A DNA stretch of 64,000 bases from Prescottella defluvii (GCA_029690005.1 CP121458.1:4979872-5043871); one strand, 5' to 3'; counted from the first letter of the stretch, positions 39,327-48,922 are shown. Translations and numbers: made by a program. Notes: generated from the sequence alone by a model not told the origin.

Positions 39327-40394
39327 ATGTTCCTCAGTATTCGAGATCTCCGCTTCGCCAAGGGCCGATTCACTCTCATGAGCTCGGCCCTGTTCCTGAT
39401 CTCCCTGATGGTCGTCATGCTGTCAGGGCTGACCACGGGGCTGGGTAACCAGTCGATCGCCGCCGTGCAGCACATCGGCGCGGACAACTTCGCGTTCGGC
39501 GAGCCCGCCGAGGGTCAGTCGCTGTCGTTCGGCGAGTCGACCGTCACCGGGCAGCAGCGTGACGCCCTGGCCGCGACACCGGGTGTCGACGACGCCGCCA
39601 TCATCGGGATCGCGCCGGTCCGGATCAGCACGGACGGCCGGGAAGTGGCCGCGTCCGCGTTCGGTGTGGACGGCCACTCCTTCGCCGCCCCAGTCCCTCT
39701 CGACGCCGGGTCGGCCGCAGTGGACGCCACGCTCGCGAAGGACAACGGATGGGGCGTAGGCAGCCGAATCACCATCGGCACTCAGACGTTCACCATCACT
39801 GCGCTCGTCGACGACTCCCTGTACAGCCACCAGCCAGTGGTGTGGATCGACCACGAGATGTGGACGCAGCTGCCGTCCGCGGGCGGCAGCGACGGCACCG
39901 TGATCGCGCTGCGCACGTCCGGTGGATTCGACGCCGACAGCGCCGCCTCGGCAACCAAGACGTCGATCACCGACGAGAAGGGCGCCCTCAACGCGATCGG
40001 CTCCTACACCTCCGAGCGCGGGTCGCTGCTGCTCATGCAGGTGATGCTGATGACCGTCAGCGCCCTCGTGGTCGGTGCGTTCTTCACCGTCTGGACCATC
40101 CAGCGCAGCCAGGACCTCGCGGTCCTCAAGGCCGTCGGCGCGTCGACGAAGTACCTGCTCAAGGACGCCCTCGGCCAGTCGCTGATCGTTCTCGTGATCG
40201 GTGCCGGCCTCGGCACCCTCGCGGCGGTGGGGCTGGGCGCGGTCGCGTCACAGTTCGTGCCGTTCACGCTGACGCTGTCCAGCACGCTCGTCCCGTTCGT
40301 CGCGCTGATCGTCATGGGCATGGTGGGCGCCACCGCCGCCCTGGCCCGCATCGTCTCGATCGACCCGCAGGCTGCGCTCGCGACCGCCCGCTGA
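39327..40394 (+). CDS. MacB/FtsX-like ABC transporter permease
   Basis: An intact 355-residue permease with one N-terminal helix (FTLMSSALFLISLMVVMLSG), a long extracytoplasmic MacB-type periplasmic domain, and three C-terminal helices in the FtsX domain (MTVSALVVGAFFTVWTIQRS, SLIVLVIGAGLGTLAAVGLG, FVALIVMGMVGATAALARIV). The topology fits tripartite-like or mechanotransmitting ABC exporters. ATG 39327 is chosen because upstream codons are not family-like. Pairs with the ATPase 31 bases downstream; divergent from the histidine kinase. Confidence 0.93.
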   Translation: MFLSIRDLRFAKGRFTLMSSALFLISLMVVMLSGLTTGLGNQSIAAVQHIGADNFAFGEPAEGQSLSFGESTVTGQQRDALAATPGVDDAAIIGIAPVRISTDGREVAASAFGVDGHSFAAPVPLDAGSAAVDATLAKDNGWGVGSRITIGTQTFTITALVDDSLYSHQPVVWIDHEMWTQLPSAGGSDGTVIALRTSGGFDADSAASATKTSITDEKGALNAIGSYTSERGSLLLMQVMLMTVSALVVGAFFTVWTIQRSQDLAVLKAVGASTKYLLKDALGQSLIVLVIGAGLGTLAAVGLGAVASQFVPFTLTLSSTLVPFVALIVMGMVGATAALARIVSIDPQAALATAR

Positions 40395-40425
40395 GCCGGC
40401 CGACCACTCTCGAAAGGACTTCTCC

Positions 40426-41133
40426 ATGAGCATCGACCTCCGCGACATCGTTCTCACCTACCCCGACGGCGACACCCGGATGCGCGCCCTCGACGACGTG
40501 AGCCTCCACGTGGACCGCGGCGAACTGGTCGCCGTCACCGGACCCTCCGGGTCGGGCAAGTCGAGCCTCCTCGCCGTCGCCGGACTGCTGGCCACGCCCG
40601 ACTCCGGCACCGTGACGATCGACGGGACCGACGTCACCGGCCTCGACCGCGCGGCCCGCACCGACGTGCGGCGCGAGAAGCTCGGCTTCGTGTTCCAGCA
40701 GTCGAACCTGCTGCCGTCCCTCACCGCCACCGAGCAACTGCAGATGATCACCCACCTGAACGGCGGGTCGGTCCGGGAGAGCCGTCAGCGCGCCCGGGAC
40801 CTGTTGAGCAGCCTCGGGCTGGAGGGCCAGCTGGATCGACGCCCGAACCAGCTCTCCGGCGGACAGCGTCAGCGGGTCGCGATCGCCCGATCGCTCGTGA
40901 ACGATCCCGCAGTGCTGCTCGTCGACGAGCCGACGTCGGCGCTCGACGAGGAACGCAGCCGGGAGATCGTCGCGCTGCTGGCCGATCTGAGCCGCGAACG
41001 CTCCGTCGCGACGGTCATGGTGACCCACGACCTCAGCCAGCTCGACCTCGTCGACGCGGCATACGAGATGCACAGCGGGCGACTGCGTCCCAGGGCGACG
41101 GCACCCGCCGCGGCGGCTACAGGAGCTTACTGA
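40426..41133 (+). CDS. MacB/LolD-like ABC transporter ATP-binding protein
   Basis: An intact 235-residue ATPase. Walker A GPSGSGKSS is near residues 40-48, the Q-loop is FVFQQSNLLPSLTA, the signature LSGGQRQRVAIARSL and Walker B VLLVDEPTSALD, with the switch His in VTHDLSQ. Subfamily features match MacB/LolD exporters. It powers the FtsX-like permease before it. The 3' end overlaps the convergent SDR gene by 17 bases. Confidence 0.95.
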   Translation: MSIDLRDIVLTYPDGDTRMRALDDVSLHVDRGELVAVTGPSGSGKSSLLAVAGLLATPDSGTVTIDGTDVTGLDRAARTDVRREKLGFVFQQSNLLPSLTATEQLQMITHLNGGSVRESRQRARDLLSSLGLEGQLDRRPNQLSGGQRQRVAIARSLVNDPAVLLVDEPTSALDEERSREIVALLADLSRERSVATVMVTHDLSQLDLVDAAYEMHSGRLRPRATAPAAAATGAY

Positions 41134-41956
41134 ACTGGTCGTTGGCCTTCTGCATGACGAACTCGTACGGCGGGGCGAACTTGCGCGCCCACCAGTAGCC
41201 GAACCGGATGTCGGCGGACGTGTACACCAGGAATCGGTTCTTCTCGATGCCGGCGAGGATGCAGGCGGCCACCTTCTCCGGCGTGACCGCACGCTTCTCG
41301 AACCGGCGGGTGAGCTTCTCGACCCGCGGATCGGAACGGTCCACCCCGGCGATCTGCACGGTGCCCACGAGCGGCGTGCGGACTCCGCCGGGGACGACGA
41401 GGCTCACCCCGATGCCGTGGCGTTTGAGGTCGAACCGCAGCACCTCGGAGACGCCGCGCAACCCGAACTTGCTGGCGCTGTACGCGGCGTGCCAGGGCAG
41501 CGCCAGCAGGCCGGCCGCCGACGACACGTTCACGAGGTGCCCACCCCGTCCAGCGGCGATCATCGGCGGGACGAAGCGCTCGATGATGTGGATCGGCCCC
41601 ATCAGGTTGACGTCGACCATCGACTTCCAGTGCCGATGCTCGAGGTTCTCGACGGTGCCCCAGGCGGAGATCCCGGCAACGTTCATCACGATGTCGAGGC
41701 TGCCGAACTGGTCGTGGATCTCGTCCGCGAAGGCGGTGACCGCCTCGAAATCGGAGATGTCGAGGGCCTTCGAGAAACTGACCGTGCCGCCGGCCCCGCC
41801 GACGAGGGCGGTCGTCTCCGCCAACCCGACCTCGTTGACGTCGGTCAGGAACAGGTGGGCGCCGCGGGCCGCAGCAGCGATTGCGGTGGCCCGGCCGATC
41901 CCACTCGCCGCCCCGGTGATCAGGCACTTCTTACCGTCGAGCGTCTTGATCGCCAT
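41117..41956 (-). CDS. Short-chain dehydrogenase/reductase (SDR)
   Basis: An intact 279-residue classical SDR. The cofactor motif is CLITGAASGIGRATAIA (TGxxxGIG), with NVAGISAWG (NAG-like), VNVSSAAGLLAL with the catalytic Ser, and AYSASKFGLRG (YxxxK). VVPGGVRTPLVGTV is the PG motif. The C-terminal part (GIEKNRFLVYTSADIRFGYW) suggests membrane proximity, as in mycobacterial lipid-metabolism SDRs. ATG 41956 (MAIKTLDGK) is chosen because the upstream peptide is not conserved. Substrate unknown. Confidence 0.92.
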   Translation of the reverse strand: MAIKTLDGKKCLITGAASGIGRATAIAAAARGAHLFLTDVNEVGLAETTALVGGAGGTVSFSKALDISDFEAVTAFADEIHDQFGSLDIVMNVAGISAWGTVENLEHRHWKSMVDVNLMGPIHIIERFVPPMIAAGRGGHLVNVSSAAGLLALPWHAAYSASKFGLRGVSEVLRFDLKRHGIGVSLVVPGGVRTPLVGTVQIAGVDRSDPRVEKLTRRFEKRAVTPEKVAACILAGIEKNRFLVYTSADIRFGYWWARKFAPPYEFVMQKANDQFSKLL

Positions 41957-42034
41957 CGCGTGCAGTCCCCACCTTCGCCGATCCGTTCGGTCCGTGTCGG
42001 CAGTGTACGTGGCGCAGGCCACTTCCGCGCTCGA

Positions 42035-42072
42035 CAACTTCCGGCGCCGAGTAACTACGGCGCCGGAAGTTG
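42035..42072 (-). terminator. Strong stem-loop after the small ORF 42084-42239
   Basis: A 15-bp perfect stem (CAACTTCCGGCGCCG / CGGCGCCGGAAGTTG) with an 8-base AT-rich loop lies 11 bases past the small ORF stop and about 80 bases upstream of the SDR start. It is positioned to terminate the small gene's transcript. Confidence 0.65.
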
Positions 42073-42083
42073 CGGGACGAGCT

Positions 42084-42239
42084 CTACAGGCGCTGGGTCA
42101 TCTCGTCCTGGTAGTCGCGGATGGTCTTCTCGATCCCGTCCGCGTCCTCCGGACGACCGTGGCTGCGCGCGTCGTCCGCCCGCTCACGCAGCACGCGAAT
42201 CGCCCTGCGCAATTCGTTGTCGCTCATTCTGCGGTCCAT
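42084..42239 (-). CDS. Small charged helical protein (hypothetical)
   Basis: A 51-residue protein MDRRMSDNELRRAIRVLRER followed by ADDARSHGRPEDADGIEKTI and a DYQDEMTQRL end. Highly charged and helix-prone, with no membrane segment. A terminator follows immediately, which supports it as a real gene. An in-frame ATG at 42227 is an alternative start. Family not recognised. Confidence 0.55.
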   Translation of the reverse strand: MDRRMSDNELRRAIRVLRERADDARSHGRPEDADGIEKTIRDYQDEMTQRL

Positions 42240-42460
42240 GAGTCCCAGTTTCCCCGCGGGCACTCGCATTTTCCAGGTTCCGGCGACACGGACCGACATC
42301 GTTACCCACAATCATCGCCTCGAGCTATCACGAGGTTATTCGCATGCCAAGGCACCGTTCCACCGTCATCGAACGGGGCTAGGAGACCGTCTTCCGAACG
42401 GTCGATCAATCACCCTTATCGAGCTACCCGCCGGTTATTCCCGGTGCTACTATTTTCGCG

Positions 42461-42876
42461 ATGTCTGACTTCGCCGCACGGCTCAACAAGCTCTTCGACA
42501 CCGTCCATCCCCCGGCCGGAAGCCGCACACGAACGCCGAGGTGGCGAACGCCCTCATCGCCGACGGCCACCAGATCTCGAAGCCGTACATCTCGCAGCTG
42601 CGTTCGGGGCAGCGGTGCAATCCGTCGGACGAGACCGTCGCGGCCTTCGCGAAGTTCTTCAAGGTGAAGCCGGCGTACTTCTTCAACGACATCTACGCCG
42701 CGAAGGTCGACCACGACCTCGACCTGTTGGCCCAACTACAGGGCTACGGGCTCCGCAGACTCGCTACCCGCGCATTCGACCTGTCCGAGGAATCACAGGC
42801 CCTGTTGACGACGCTCGCGGAGAAGCTGAGGGCCGCGGAAGGGCTCCCGGAGATCCCGCCGGACGCATCCCGGTGA
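42461..42876 (+). CDS. EspR-like nucleoid-associated transcriptional regulator, frame break
   Basis: About 137 residues once the frame change near 42518 is bridged: MSDFAARLNKLFDTVHPP then GRKPHTNAEVANALIADGHQ, ISKPYISQLRSGQRCNPSDE, and KVKPAYFFNDIYAAKVDHDL. This order (FAARLN-LFDT, an HTH with PYISQLRSG, AYFF-D) is that of M. tuberculosis EspR, a dimeric nucleoid-associated regulator of ESX-1 and cell-wall loci. The C-terminal dimerisation region LRRLATRAFDLSEESQALLT also corresponds. Not a secretion-locus neighbour here. The preceding 220 bp are AT-richer and probably regulatory. Confidence 0.85.
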
Positions 42877-42940
42877 TCCACTTCGGTTGACCGGCGTAGC
42901 CCCACCGGCGACGACGCCACCGGGACACCTGCAGAAAGCA

Positions 42941-42978
42941 AGAAACCCTGCTCACCGAGAACGATGAGCAGGGTTTCT
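42941..42978 (-). terminator. Terminator of the tRNA-Ala transcript
   Basis: A 14-bp stem (AGAAACCCTGCTCA / TGAGCAGGGTTTCT) with a 10-base loop begins 2 bases after the tRNA CCA end and is followed by TTGCTTTC on the minus strand. Confidence 0.8.
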
Positions 42979-42980
42979 GC

Positions 42981-43056
42981 TGGTGGAGCTGAGGGGAATC
43001 GAACCCCTGACCTCTTCGATGCGAACGAAGCGCGCTACCAACTGCGCCACAGCCCC
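42981..43056 (-). tRNA. tRNA-Ala (anticodon CGC)
   Basis: A complete cloverleaf of 76 nt: acceptor GGGGCTG with CAGCTCC, D-arm GCGC...GCGC, anticodon stem CTTCG/CGAAG with loop TTCGCAT (anticodon CGC, reading GCG codons), and T-arm AGGGG-TTCGATT-CCCCT. The CCA end is encoded. It sits between the espR-like gene and sepX. Confidence 0.95.
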
Positions 43057-43157
43057 GAACCACGGTCCCGCTTTCGCTGACCGCTCGAAAACTGTAACAG
43101 GACATGACCCCGGACAACGAATCGCCTGGTCAGACAACCACCTCGACGCAAAAAGAA

Positions 43158-43189
43158 GGGCGCCCGATCACCGTGGTGATCGGGCGCCC
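43158..43189 (-). terminator. Intrinsic terminator of sepX/glpR
   Basis: A 14-bp perfect stem GGGCGCCCGATCAC / GTGATCGGGCGCCC followed on the minus strand by TTCTTTTT, a classical U-tract rare in such GC-rich DNA. It lies 31 bases past the sepX stop. Confidence 0.88.
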
Positions 43190-43219
43190 AGCGCTCTCAG
43201 TGCCTCGGCGGCCGAGACA

Positions 43220-44038
43220 TCACATTCCCGACGCCCGCCGCATCCCGTCGCCGCGGTAGCCGTCGTAGCCACGCCCGTCGCCGTACTCCTCCGCCTCGAG
43301 GTCGTAGTGCTCGAGGTGGTCGAACGCCGGATCCCCGTCGTCGACCTCGAGCACCACGGCTCCGGGTCGACGTAGTCGCGACGGCACGAGACGCAGCTCG
43401 TCGTCGGTGTCGGACTCGACACCCAGCCGGGACCGGCCGAGTCGAGCCGTCCGCCGACGACGGATCTCCTGCTCGAGGTTGACCTGGCGGCGCAGGTACG
43501 CCATGTAGCCCACCAGTCCACATGCGGCGAGCGCGAACGCCCACCACAGGACGGAGCTGACGGCGACCGCGAGCGCCGCCGTGAGAATCGCGGCGAACAC
43601 GAGCCCGAGCACGGCACGCTGCCGGAACTGATAACGGGCCGCCCGGGCCAGCGCATCGGCCTCGGGGTCGAATCCACCCCGCCCGCGCCGATTCGGAACG
43701 AATTCCCGCGCGGAACCGCGCTCACGGTCCATCTCGTCATCCATCATTTCGGAGTCGGCGTGAACATCCATTCGGTCCTCCGCGTCTTTGCCGTACATGT
43801 CGTCGCCGTGCGTGTCGCTGCTCTGCGAAGTCGGCCCGTGATGCCAGTTCGGATCACTGCGGTGTCCCGCCGCGGGACCGCGCGTCGGTCGATCCGCGCC
43901 TCCCCGGAACAGCACTCGAGTGGCGAGCGCCGCATCCGTCGTCTGCCGGATTCGTGGCCGCTTGCTCACAAGCATCGGAACAAGGACGAACAGCCAGACG
44001 GCAACCAGCGCGATCCAGATGATCGAGGAACTCGGCAT
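43220..44038 (-). CDS. sepX: SepX/GlpR-like divisome membrane protein
   Basis: An intact protein of 272 residues with MPSSSIIWIALVAVWLFVLV as a first membrane helix and RPRIRQTTDAALATRVLFRG just after it, the hallmark of actinobacterial SepX/GlpR. A disordered acidic/His-rich stretch follows. Two central helices come next (AVLGLVFAAILTAALAVAVS, SVLWWAFALAACGLVGYMAY). The acidic C-tail is Glu/Asp/Tyr/Gly-rich. In Corynebacterium GlpR is the membrane receptor of the gephyrin-like protein Glp and links division to polar growth; here glp lies nearby in the same orientation. Start at 44038. Confidence 0.85.
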   Translation of the reverse strand: MPSSSIIWIALVAVWLFVLVPMLVSKRPRIRQTTDAALATRVLFRGGADRPTRGPAAGHRSDPNWHHGPTSQSSDTHGDDMYGKDAEDRMDVHADSEMMDDEMDRERGSAREFVPNRRGRGGFDPEADALARAARYQFRQRAVLGLVFAAILTAALAVAVSSVLWWAFALAACGLVGYMAYLRRQVNLEQEIRRRRTARLGRSRLGVESDTDDELRLVPSRLRRPGAVVLEVDDGDPAFDHLEHYDLEAEEYGDGRGYDGYRGDGMRRASGM

Positions 44039-44518
44039 ACCGGCGACCTCCTCCCATTCGTCTACCAGCACTGATGACGCTCTTGCCCCGTTCAGGGTAG
44101 TGCCATCCGCCGCCTCATCCTCGCAGACGCGCCGACTCAGCTTTCGCAGGTGTCACACCCGTCACTCGATTATCACCCCTCGAGAACGAAATTGCAGCCT
44201 CGAGATTCACCGGCGGTGCCCACCGGCCCCGCGCCGACGGACCGACCGAGCGGATCGCCGCCCCCGACCGCCGCCCCCGATCGCCCCGCCGAGGGCGATT
44301 CCGGCGATTCGCCCGAAAACCGAAATTGGCGCAATTGGCGACCGAATCCGAATTGTTAGCATTCGTTTATCAAATTTATGAAAACTAGTCGCCAAAATCT
44401 TACGCGCCAGTGATTGAGCACCAATACTGCAACCGGGACGACCCCGTGCGGAGCCGTCACGACACTGCCCGAGGCCGGTTTGCGCCGGTCGCGAACAAAA
44501 CGAAGACGAGGAATTCCC
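44039..44518. other. 480-bp divergent region between sepX and the MspA porin gene
   Basis: This is the promoter region for both genes. Bases 44320-44405 are clearly AT-richer than the surroundings, with GAATTGTTAGCATTCG and a following A/T-rich run, a probable promoter of the porin. Short open frames here have no family similarity. No RNA gene recognised. Confidence 0.5.
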
Positions 44519-45257
44519 ATGCCCGCGAATCACCAGTCTTTCCTTCGCCGCAAGCTCGCACGCTCCGGTACGGCCGTCCTCGCCGGAGCCGCGGCCCTGA
44601 CGCTGACTGTTTCCGTCGGTTCGGCCGGCGCCGACGTGTCGTCCCAGCAGGACACGTCCGCCCACACCGTCAGCTTCGACGGCTGGGACCTCCACATCGA
44701 CCAGACGGGCCAATCCATCAACAGCGTTCCGCCGCTGTCCGGTAACCAGTTCACCCGCGACCTCTTCGCCAGCGGGCGCTCACTGGCGACGATCAGCGGC
44801 AACGGCGGCGCCCCGATCACCGGCGGCATGCTGGAGGTCGGATACCAGATCGGCTACCAGGCGGACGTCTCCAACGGCGCCGTGATCACCGGTAACGCGG
44901 GCGTCACGCCGAGCGGGGTCTACATCCCCGAACAGGCGGAGACTCTGCACATAACCCCCGACCCCAACATCCCGCCGGTGCTCGACCTGTTCAACGGTCA
45001 GGCACTTCGAGTTGGGCGTCGAGACGCCGATCCTTGGGAATCTCTCGACCCAGGTCGCGCCGGGCACCATCGCGACGGTCCCCGTCCAGAAGAAGGAGTG
45101 CAAGTCCACCCAGTGCGCGATCACCCTCCGTGACGTCCACCTCGAGGTCAACCATGCAATGGGTTCGGTGTCGGTGCGCTCGTACGCGCTGTTCACCGCG
45201 TCCACGGATGTCGCCGACGACGTCGTCGTCAGCTACGGACCGCCGGTCATCGTCTGA
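44519..45257 (+). CDS. MspA-family outer-membrane (mycomembrane) porin, frame break
   Basis: About 245 residues with a signal peptide (SGTAVLAGAAALTLTVSVGS then AGAD). The MspA fold is seen in DGWDLHIDQTGQSINSVPPL, TRDLFASGRSLATISGNGGA, GGMLEVGYQIGYQADVSNG and IPPVLDLFNG. After a break near 45000 come VETPILGNLSTQVAPGTIAT and VRSYALFTASTDVADDVVVS. It forms octameric water-filled channels for hydrophilic solutes across the mycolic-acid membrane. It is inserted, in opposite orientation, between sepX and rimJ, which are close neighbours in mycobacteria. Confidence 0.92.
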
Positions 45258-45268
45258 GACCTGTGCAG

Positions 45269-45302
45269 CGGCCTCGCCGGCAGTCGGGCACCGGCGGGGC
45301 CG
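45269..45302. terminator. Convergent terminator between the porin gene and rimJ
   Basis: A 12-bp stem (CGGCCTCGCCGG / CCGGCGGGGCCG, one G-T wobble) with a 10-base loop, followed on the plus strand by TTTCGT. It lies between two convergent stops and can serve both. Confidence 0.7.
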
Positions 45303-45333
45303 TTTCGTGCTTCCACGCCCAGGCCGGGCCGGA

Positions 45334-45969
45334 CTACGCCCAGTCCGCACGCCCGTCGCGCACCAGCCGATCGGACACCGAACCCGGCACCTCCTCGACC
45401 GTCATCGCCACCAACAGATGGTCACGCCACTGGCCGTCGACGTCGAGATACCTGCGCAGCAATCCCTCCTCGCGGAACCCCGCATGTCGGAGCACCGCCT
45501 GGCTCGCCACGTTCTCCGGCCGCACAGTGGCCTCCACCCGGTGCAGCCGCATCGGCCCGAAGCAGTGGTCCAACCCGAGCCCGAGTGCCGCGGTCGCGAC
45601 GCCCTGTCCGCCGACCTCCTTGGCCACCCAGTAGCCGATCCACGCCGAGCACAGCGCCCCGCGCACGATGTTGCCGACCGTGATCTGGCCGCAGAAGTTG
45701 CCGTCCAGTTCGATGGCCATCGGCAGCATCCGCCCCTTGCGGGCCTCCGAACGAAGGCTCGAGCACAGTCCCGGCCACGCCGTGATGTGGTGCCGGTCCG
45801 CCCACGACGCCTGCCCTGTCGGCTCCCACGGCTCGAGGTGTGCCTGATTGTCGATACGCAGCCGGCTCCACACGGCGGCGTCCCGCAGCCGGATTGGCCG
45901 CAGTGTCACTCGCCCGGCCGCGACGCGCAGCGGGCCGATCCGGGCGGGCCACCCGGGATGTACCGACAT
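45334..45969 (-). CDS. rimJ: GNAT N-acetyltransferase, RimJ type
   Basis: An intact protein of 211 residues. GNAT motifs are RVTLRPIRLRDAAVWSRLRI, LDGNFCGQITVGNIVRG, the acetyl-CoA loop IGYWVAKEVGGQGVATAALG, and LHRVEATVRPENVASQAVLR then HAGFREEGLLRRYLDVDG. The family acetylates ribosomal-protein N-termini or other acceptors. The start MSVHPGWPARIG is at 45969, 7 bases after the glp stop, so it is in operon with glp, galU order galU-glp-rimJ. Confidence 0.92.
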   Translation of the reverse strand: MSVHPGWPARIGPLRVAAGRVTLRPIRLRDAAVWSRLRIDNQAHLEPWEPTGQASWADRHHITAWPGLCSSLRSEARKGRMLPMAIELDGNFCGQITVGNIVRGALCSAWIGYWVAKEVGGQGVATAALGLGLDHCFGPMRLHRVEATVRPENVASQAVLRHAGFREEGLLRRYLDVDGQWRDHLLVAMTVEEVPGSVSDRLVRDGRADWA

Positions 45970-45976
45970 CGAGCGC

Positions 45977-47234
45977 TCAACCCCGCTGCGCAAGGAACGC
46001 GACTTCCACCTGTTCGCCGGCACGGATCTCGGTGACGTCCGGCTCGACGAGAACCAGGCAGTTGGCCTCCGCCAGCGTCGCGAGCAGATGCGACGACGCG
46101 CCCGGCGCACCGCCGAGCGCCTGGACGAGGTACTCCCCCGTCGACTCGTCGCGCATCAGCTGACCGCGCAGGTAACCCTTGCGGTTCGCGATGGACGTGA
46201 TGGGCGTGACCGTCCGCGCGGTGACGATCCTGCGCATCGGCTGGCGGCGCCCAGCGCGATACGGATGAGCGGCCGGACCATGACCTCGAACACCACGAGG
46301 GCGCTGACCGGGTTGGACGGCAGCAGGAACGTCGGTACCTCGTCGCGGCCGAGCTGTCCGAAGCCCTGCACCGAACCCGGATGCATCGCCACGCGCTCCA
46401 CCTCGAGGTCCCCGAGGTCGGCCAGCGCGTCGCGAACCTCGTCGGAGGCGCCACCGCCGACGGCTCCCGCGATCACGACGATCTCCGAGCGGATCAGCTG
46501 GCCCTCGACCACCTCGCGCAGGCGTCGCGGATCCATCGTCGCGATGCCGACGCGGTTGACGTCGGCGCCGGCGTCACGGGCCGCGGCCGCGAGGGCGTAG
46601 GAGTTGACGTCGTAGACCTGTCCGGGGCCGGGGTCCGGTCGACGTCGACGAGTTCGCCCCCGACGGAGATGACCGACAGGCGCGGACGGGGGTGCACCAG
46701 CACCTTGTCCCGGCCGACCGCGGCGAGCAGTCCCACCTGCGCGGCACCGATGATCGTGCCGGCCCGCACCGCGACGTCACCCGGCTGGACGTCGTCGCCC
46801 GCGCGACGGACGTAGTCGCCGGACCGCACCGGCTTGTAGACCTTGACGCGGGCGTGCCCGCCGTCCGTGCGGTCCATCGGCAGCACCGCGTCCGCCAAGG
46901 TCGGCAGCGGCGCACCGGTGTCGACCCGCACCGCCTGACGCGGCTGCAGCCGAATCGGCTGCCGCGAGCCCGCCGTGACCTCGCCGACGACCGGCAGGGT
47001 CAGCTCGGTGGGCTCGCCGTCCTCACCGCGGATATCGGTACCCGCGGCGAGGACGTCGACGCTGCGCACGGCGTATCCGTCGATCGCGGCCTGGTCGAAG
47101 CCCGGCAGGGGCCGTTCGGTCACCACTTCTTCGGCGCACAGCAATCCCTGTGCCTCGGAGATCGCAACCCGGACGGGCCGGGGCGCGACCGCGGCAGCAG
47201 TGACTCTCGATTGCTGCTCCTCAACCGAGCGCAT
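45977..47234 (-). CDS. glp: Gephyrin-like Glp / MoeA-family protein, two frame breaks
   Basis: A MoeA-type protein of about 415 residues: ERPLPGFDQAAIDGYAVRS (the DGYA motif), VRVDTGAPLPTLADAVLP, RRAGDDVQPGDVAVRAG, VLVHPRPRLSVISVGGELVD, the MPT-binding GGGASDEVRDAL region, and LPSNPVSALVVFEVMV. Frame breaks lie near 46630 and 46243; the final domain ends GEQVEVAFLAQRG. In Corynebacteriales the copy linked to galU, rimJ and SepX/GlpR is Glp, a moonlighting gephyrin homologue that binds FtsZ and GlpR. The typical MoeA molybdate-insertion motif is changed here (GAVGGGASD), fitting that reading. Confidence 0.88.
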
Positions 47235-47286
47235 GTGGTTCCTCGTCCTCCCGACCCTGTCGACCCGACCGTGTACCTACCGGCGA

Positions 47287-48209
47287 CTATTCGCCGGACG
47301 GCTCCTGGAGACGGTCGGTCAGCCACTCACGCAGAGACGGGCCGTACTCCTCGCTGTTCAACGCAAAGTCAACCGCAGCGCGCAGGTAGCCGCCGGGATT
47401 TCCCAGATCGTGTCGAGTTCCGCGGTGGACGACGACGTGAACCGGGTGACCCTCCGCGATCAGCAGGGCGATCGCGTCGGTGAGCTGAAGCTCACCACCG
47501 GCACCCGGGGTGATCCGGCGCAGCGCGTCGAAGATCGCCCGGTCGAGCAAGTAGCGGCCAGCGGCTGCGAACGTCGACGGCGCGTCCTCCATGGCCGGCT
47601 TCTCGACCATGCCGGTGACCTTGAGAACGTCCGGGTTGGTCGTGTCCGGCACGGTCTCGACCTCGAACACGCCGTAGGCGCTGACCTGATCCTTCGGCAC
47701 ATCGATCGCGCACAGGACGGTGCCACCACGCTTGGCCCGCACGCGGGCCATCGTCTCGAGCACGCCGCGCGGCATGACGAGGTCGTCCGGCAGGAGTACG
47801 GCGATCACGTCCTCGTCGTTGTCGAGCACGGCCTCGGCGCAGCCGACCGCGTGGCCGAGGCCCAGCGGCTCTTCCTGCACGACGGACTCCACCTCGAGCA
47901 GCCCGGGGGCCTTCCGCACCTTCTCCAGAAGGTGGTACTTGCCACTGGCTTCGAGCTTGCTCTCGAGGACGAGATCCTCGACGAAGTGGGCGACGACGCC
48001 GTCCTTGCCCGGTGAGGTCACGATGACCAGACGGCTTGCCCCGAGTCGGCCGCCTCTCCCGCCACCAATTCGATACCGGGGGTGTCGACCACCGGAAGTA
48101 ACTCCTTCGGCACGGTCTTCGTCGCAGGTAGGAACCTGGTTCCCATACCCGCAGCGGGAACGACCGCCGTCCGAAAGCACCTGTTGTCATTGGTGACGGC
48201 TTCTGTCAT
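47287..48209 (-). CDS. galU: UTP-glucose-1-phosphate uridylyltransferase GalU, frame break
   Basis: It makes UDP-glucose for arabinogalactan, glycolipid and trehalose synthesis. The nucleotide-binding motif is FRTAVVPAAGMGTRFLPATK and the uridylyl site VPKELLPVVDTPGIELV. VAVLLPDDLVMPRGVL, YGVFEVE, MVEKPAMEDAPS and VHRGTRHDLGNPGGYLRAAV are characteristic. About 307 residues. The frame changes near 48035 (EAADSG then ASRLVIVTSPGKD). First gene of the galU-glp-rimJ operon, divergent from the 5-FTHF cycloligase gene, as in M. tuberculosis. Confidence 0.96.
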
Positions 48210-48269
48210 AACTCACCACCCTATCCACCGGCCCCCGCGGCCGGTCGGAGCGATCCTATGGTTGCGATC

Positions 48270-48874
48270 ATGAATGTGCCGACCAAAGCGGAATGGCGGA
48301 CCCGTGTGCTGGGGCAGCGCAGGGCCGTCCACCCGAGACCAAGCGGGCAGAAGCCGAGTCGCTGGTCGAGTTCGTCACATCGGTCACATCGGTCACGGCG
48401 GACCCGGAAATCGCCACCACGGTGTGCGCGTACGTCCCCGTCGGCAGCGAGCCCGGCTCGCTGGAGATGCTCGACGCGCTGCGCGACGCGGGCCGCCGGG
48501 TCCTGCTGCCCGTCACCGGCGAGCCCGGCCCGCTCCAGTGGGCCGAGTTCGCCGGACAGGACGACCTCGTACCGGCCGGCTACGGGCTGCGCGAGCCGAG
48601 CGGTCCGGTACTGCCGTCGACCGAGGTCTCAGCCGCATCCGTGGTCCTCGTGCCGGCGCTGGCCGTCGACCGACACGGGGTCCGGCTGGGCCGGGGCGCC
48701 GGCTTCTACGACCGCACGCTGGGGATGGCGCGACCGGACGCGATGCTCGTTGCCGTCGTCCGCGACAGCGAACTGGTGCCGCAGTTGCCGGGTGATCCAC
48801 ACGACGTGGCGATGACCCATGCCCTCACCCCCGGCCGCGGGCTGGTGCGTCTCGGCGCGGACGATCCGGAGTAA
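48270..48874 (+). CDS. 5-formyltetrahydrofolate cyclo-ligase, frame break
   Basis: It converts 5-formyl-THF to 5,10-methenyl-THF. About 200 residues: start MNVPTKAEWRTRVLGQRRAV, then VCAYVPVGSEPGSLEMLDAL, VLLPVTGEPGPLQWAEF, GLREPSGP, VVLVPALAVDRHGVRLGRGA and GFYDRTL (the GRGAGFYDR nucleotide loop). The frame changes near 48330. Divergent from galU and upstream of the CIRCE-controlled ruc gene. Confidence 0.92.
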
Positions 48875-48922
48875 TCGGCAGGTCCGCTCGCTGCCGCTGG
48901 AATAGTCGGCTGGTTCGCGCTG

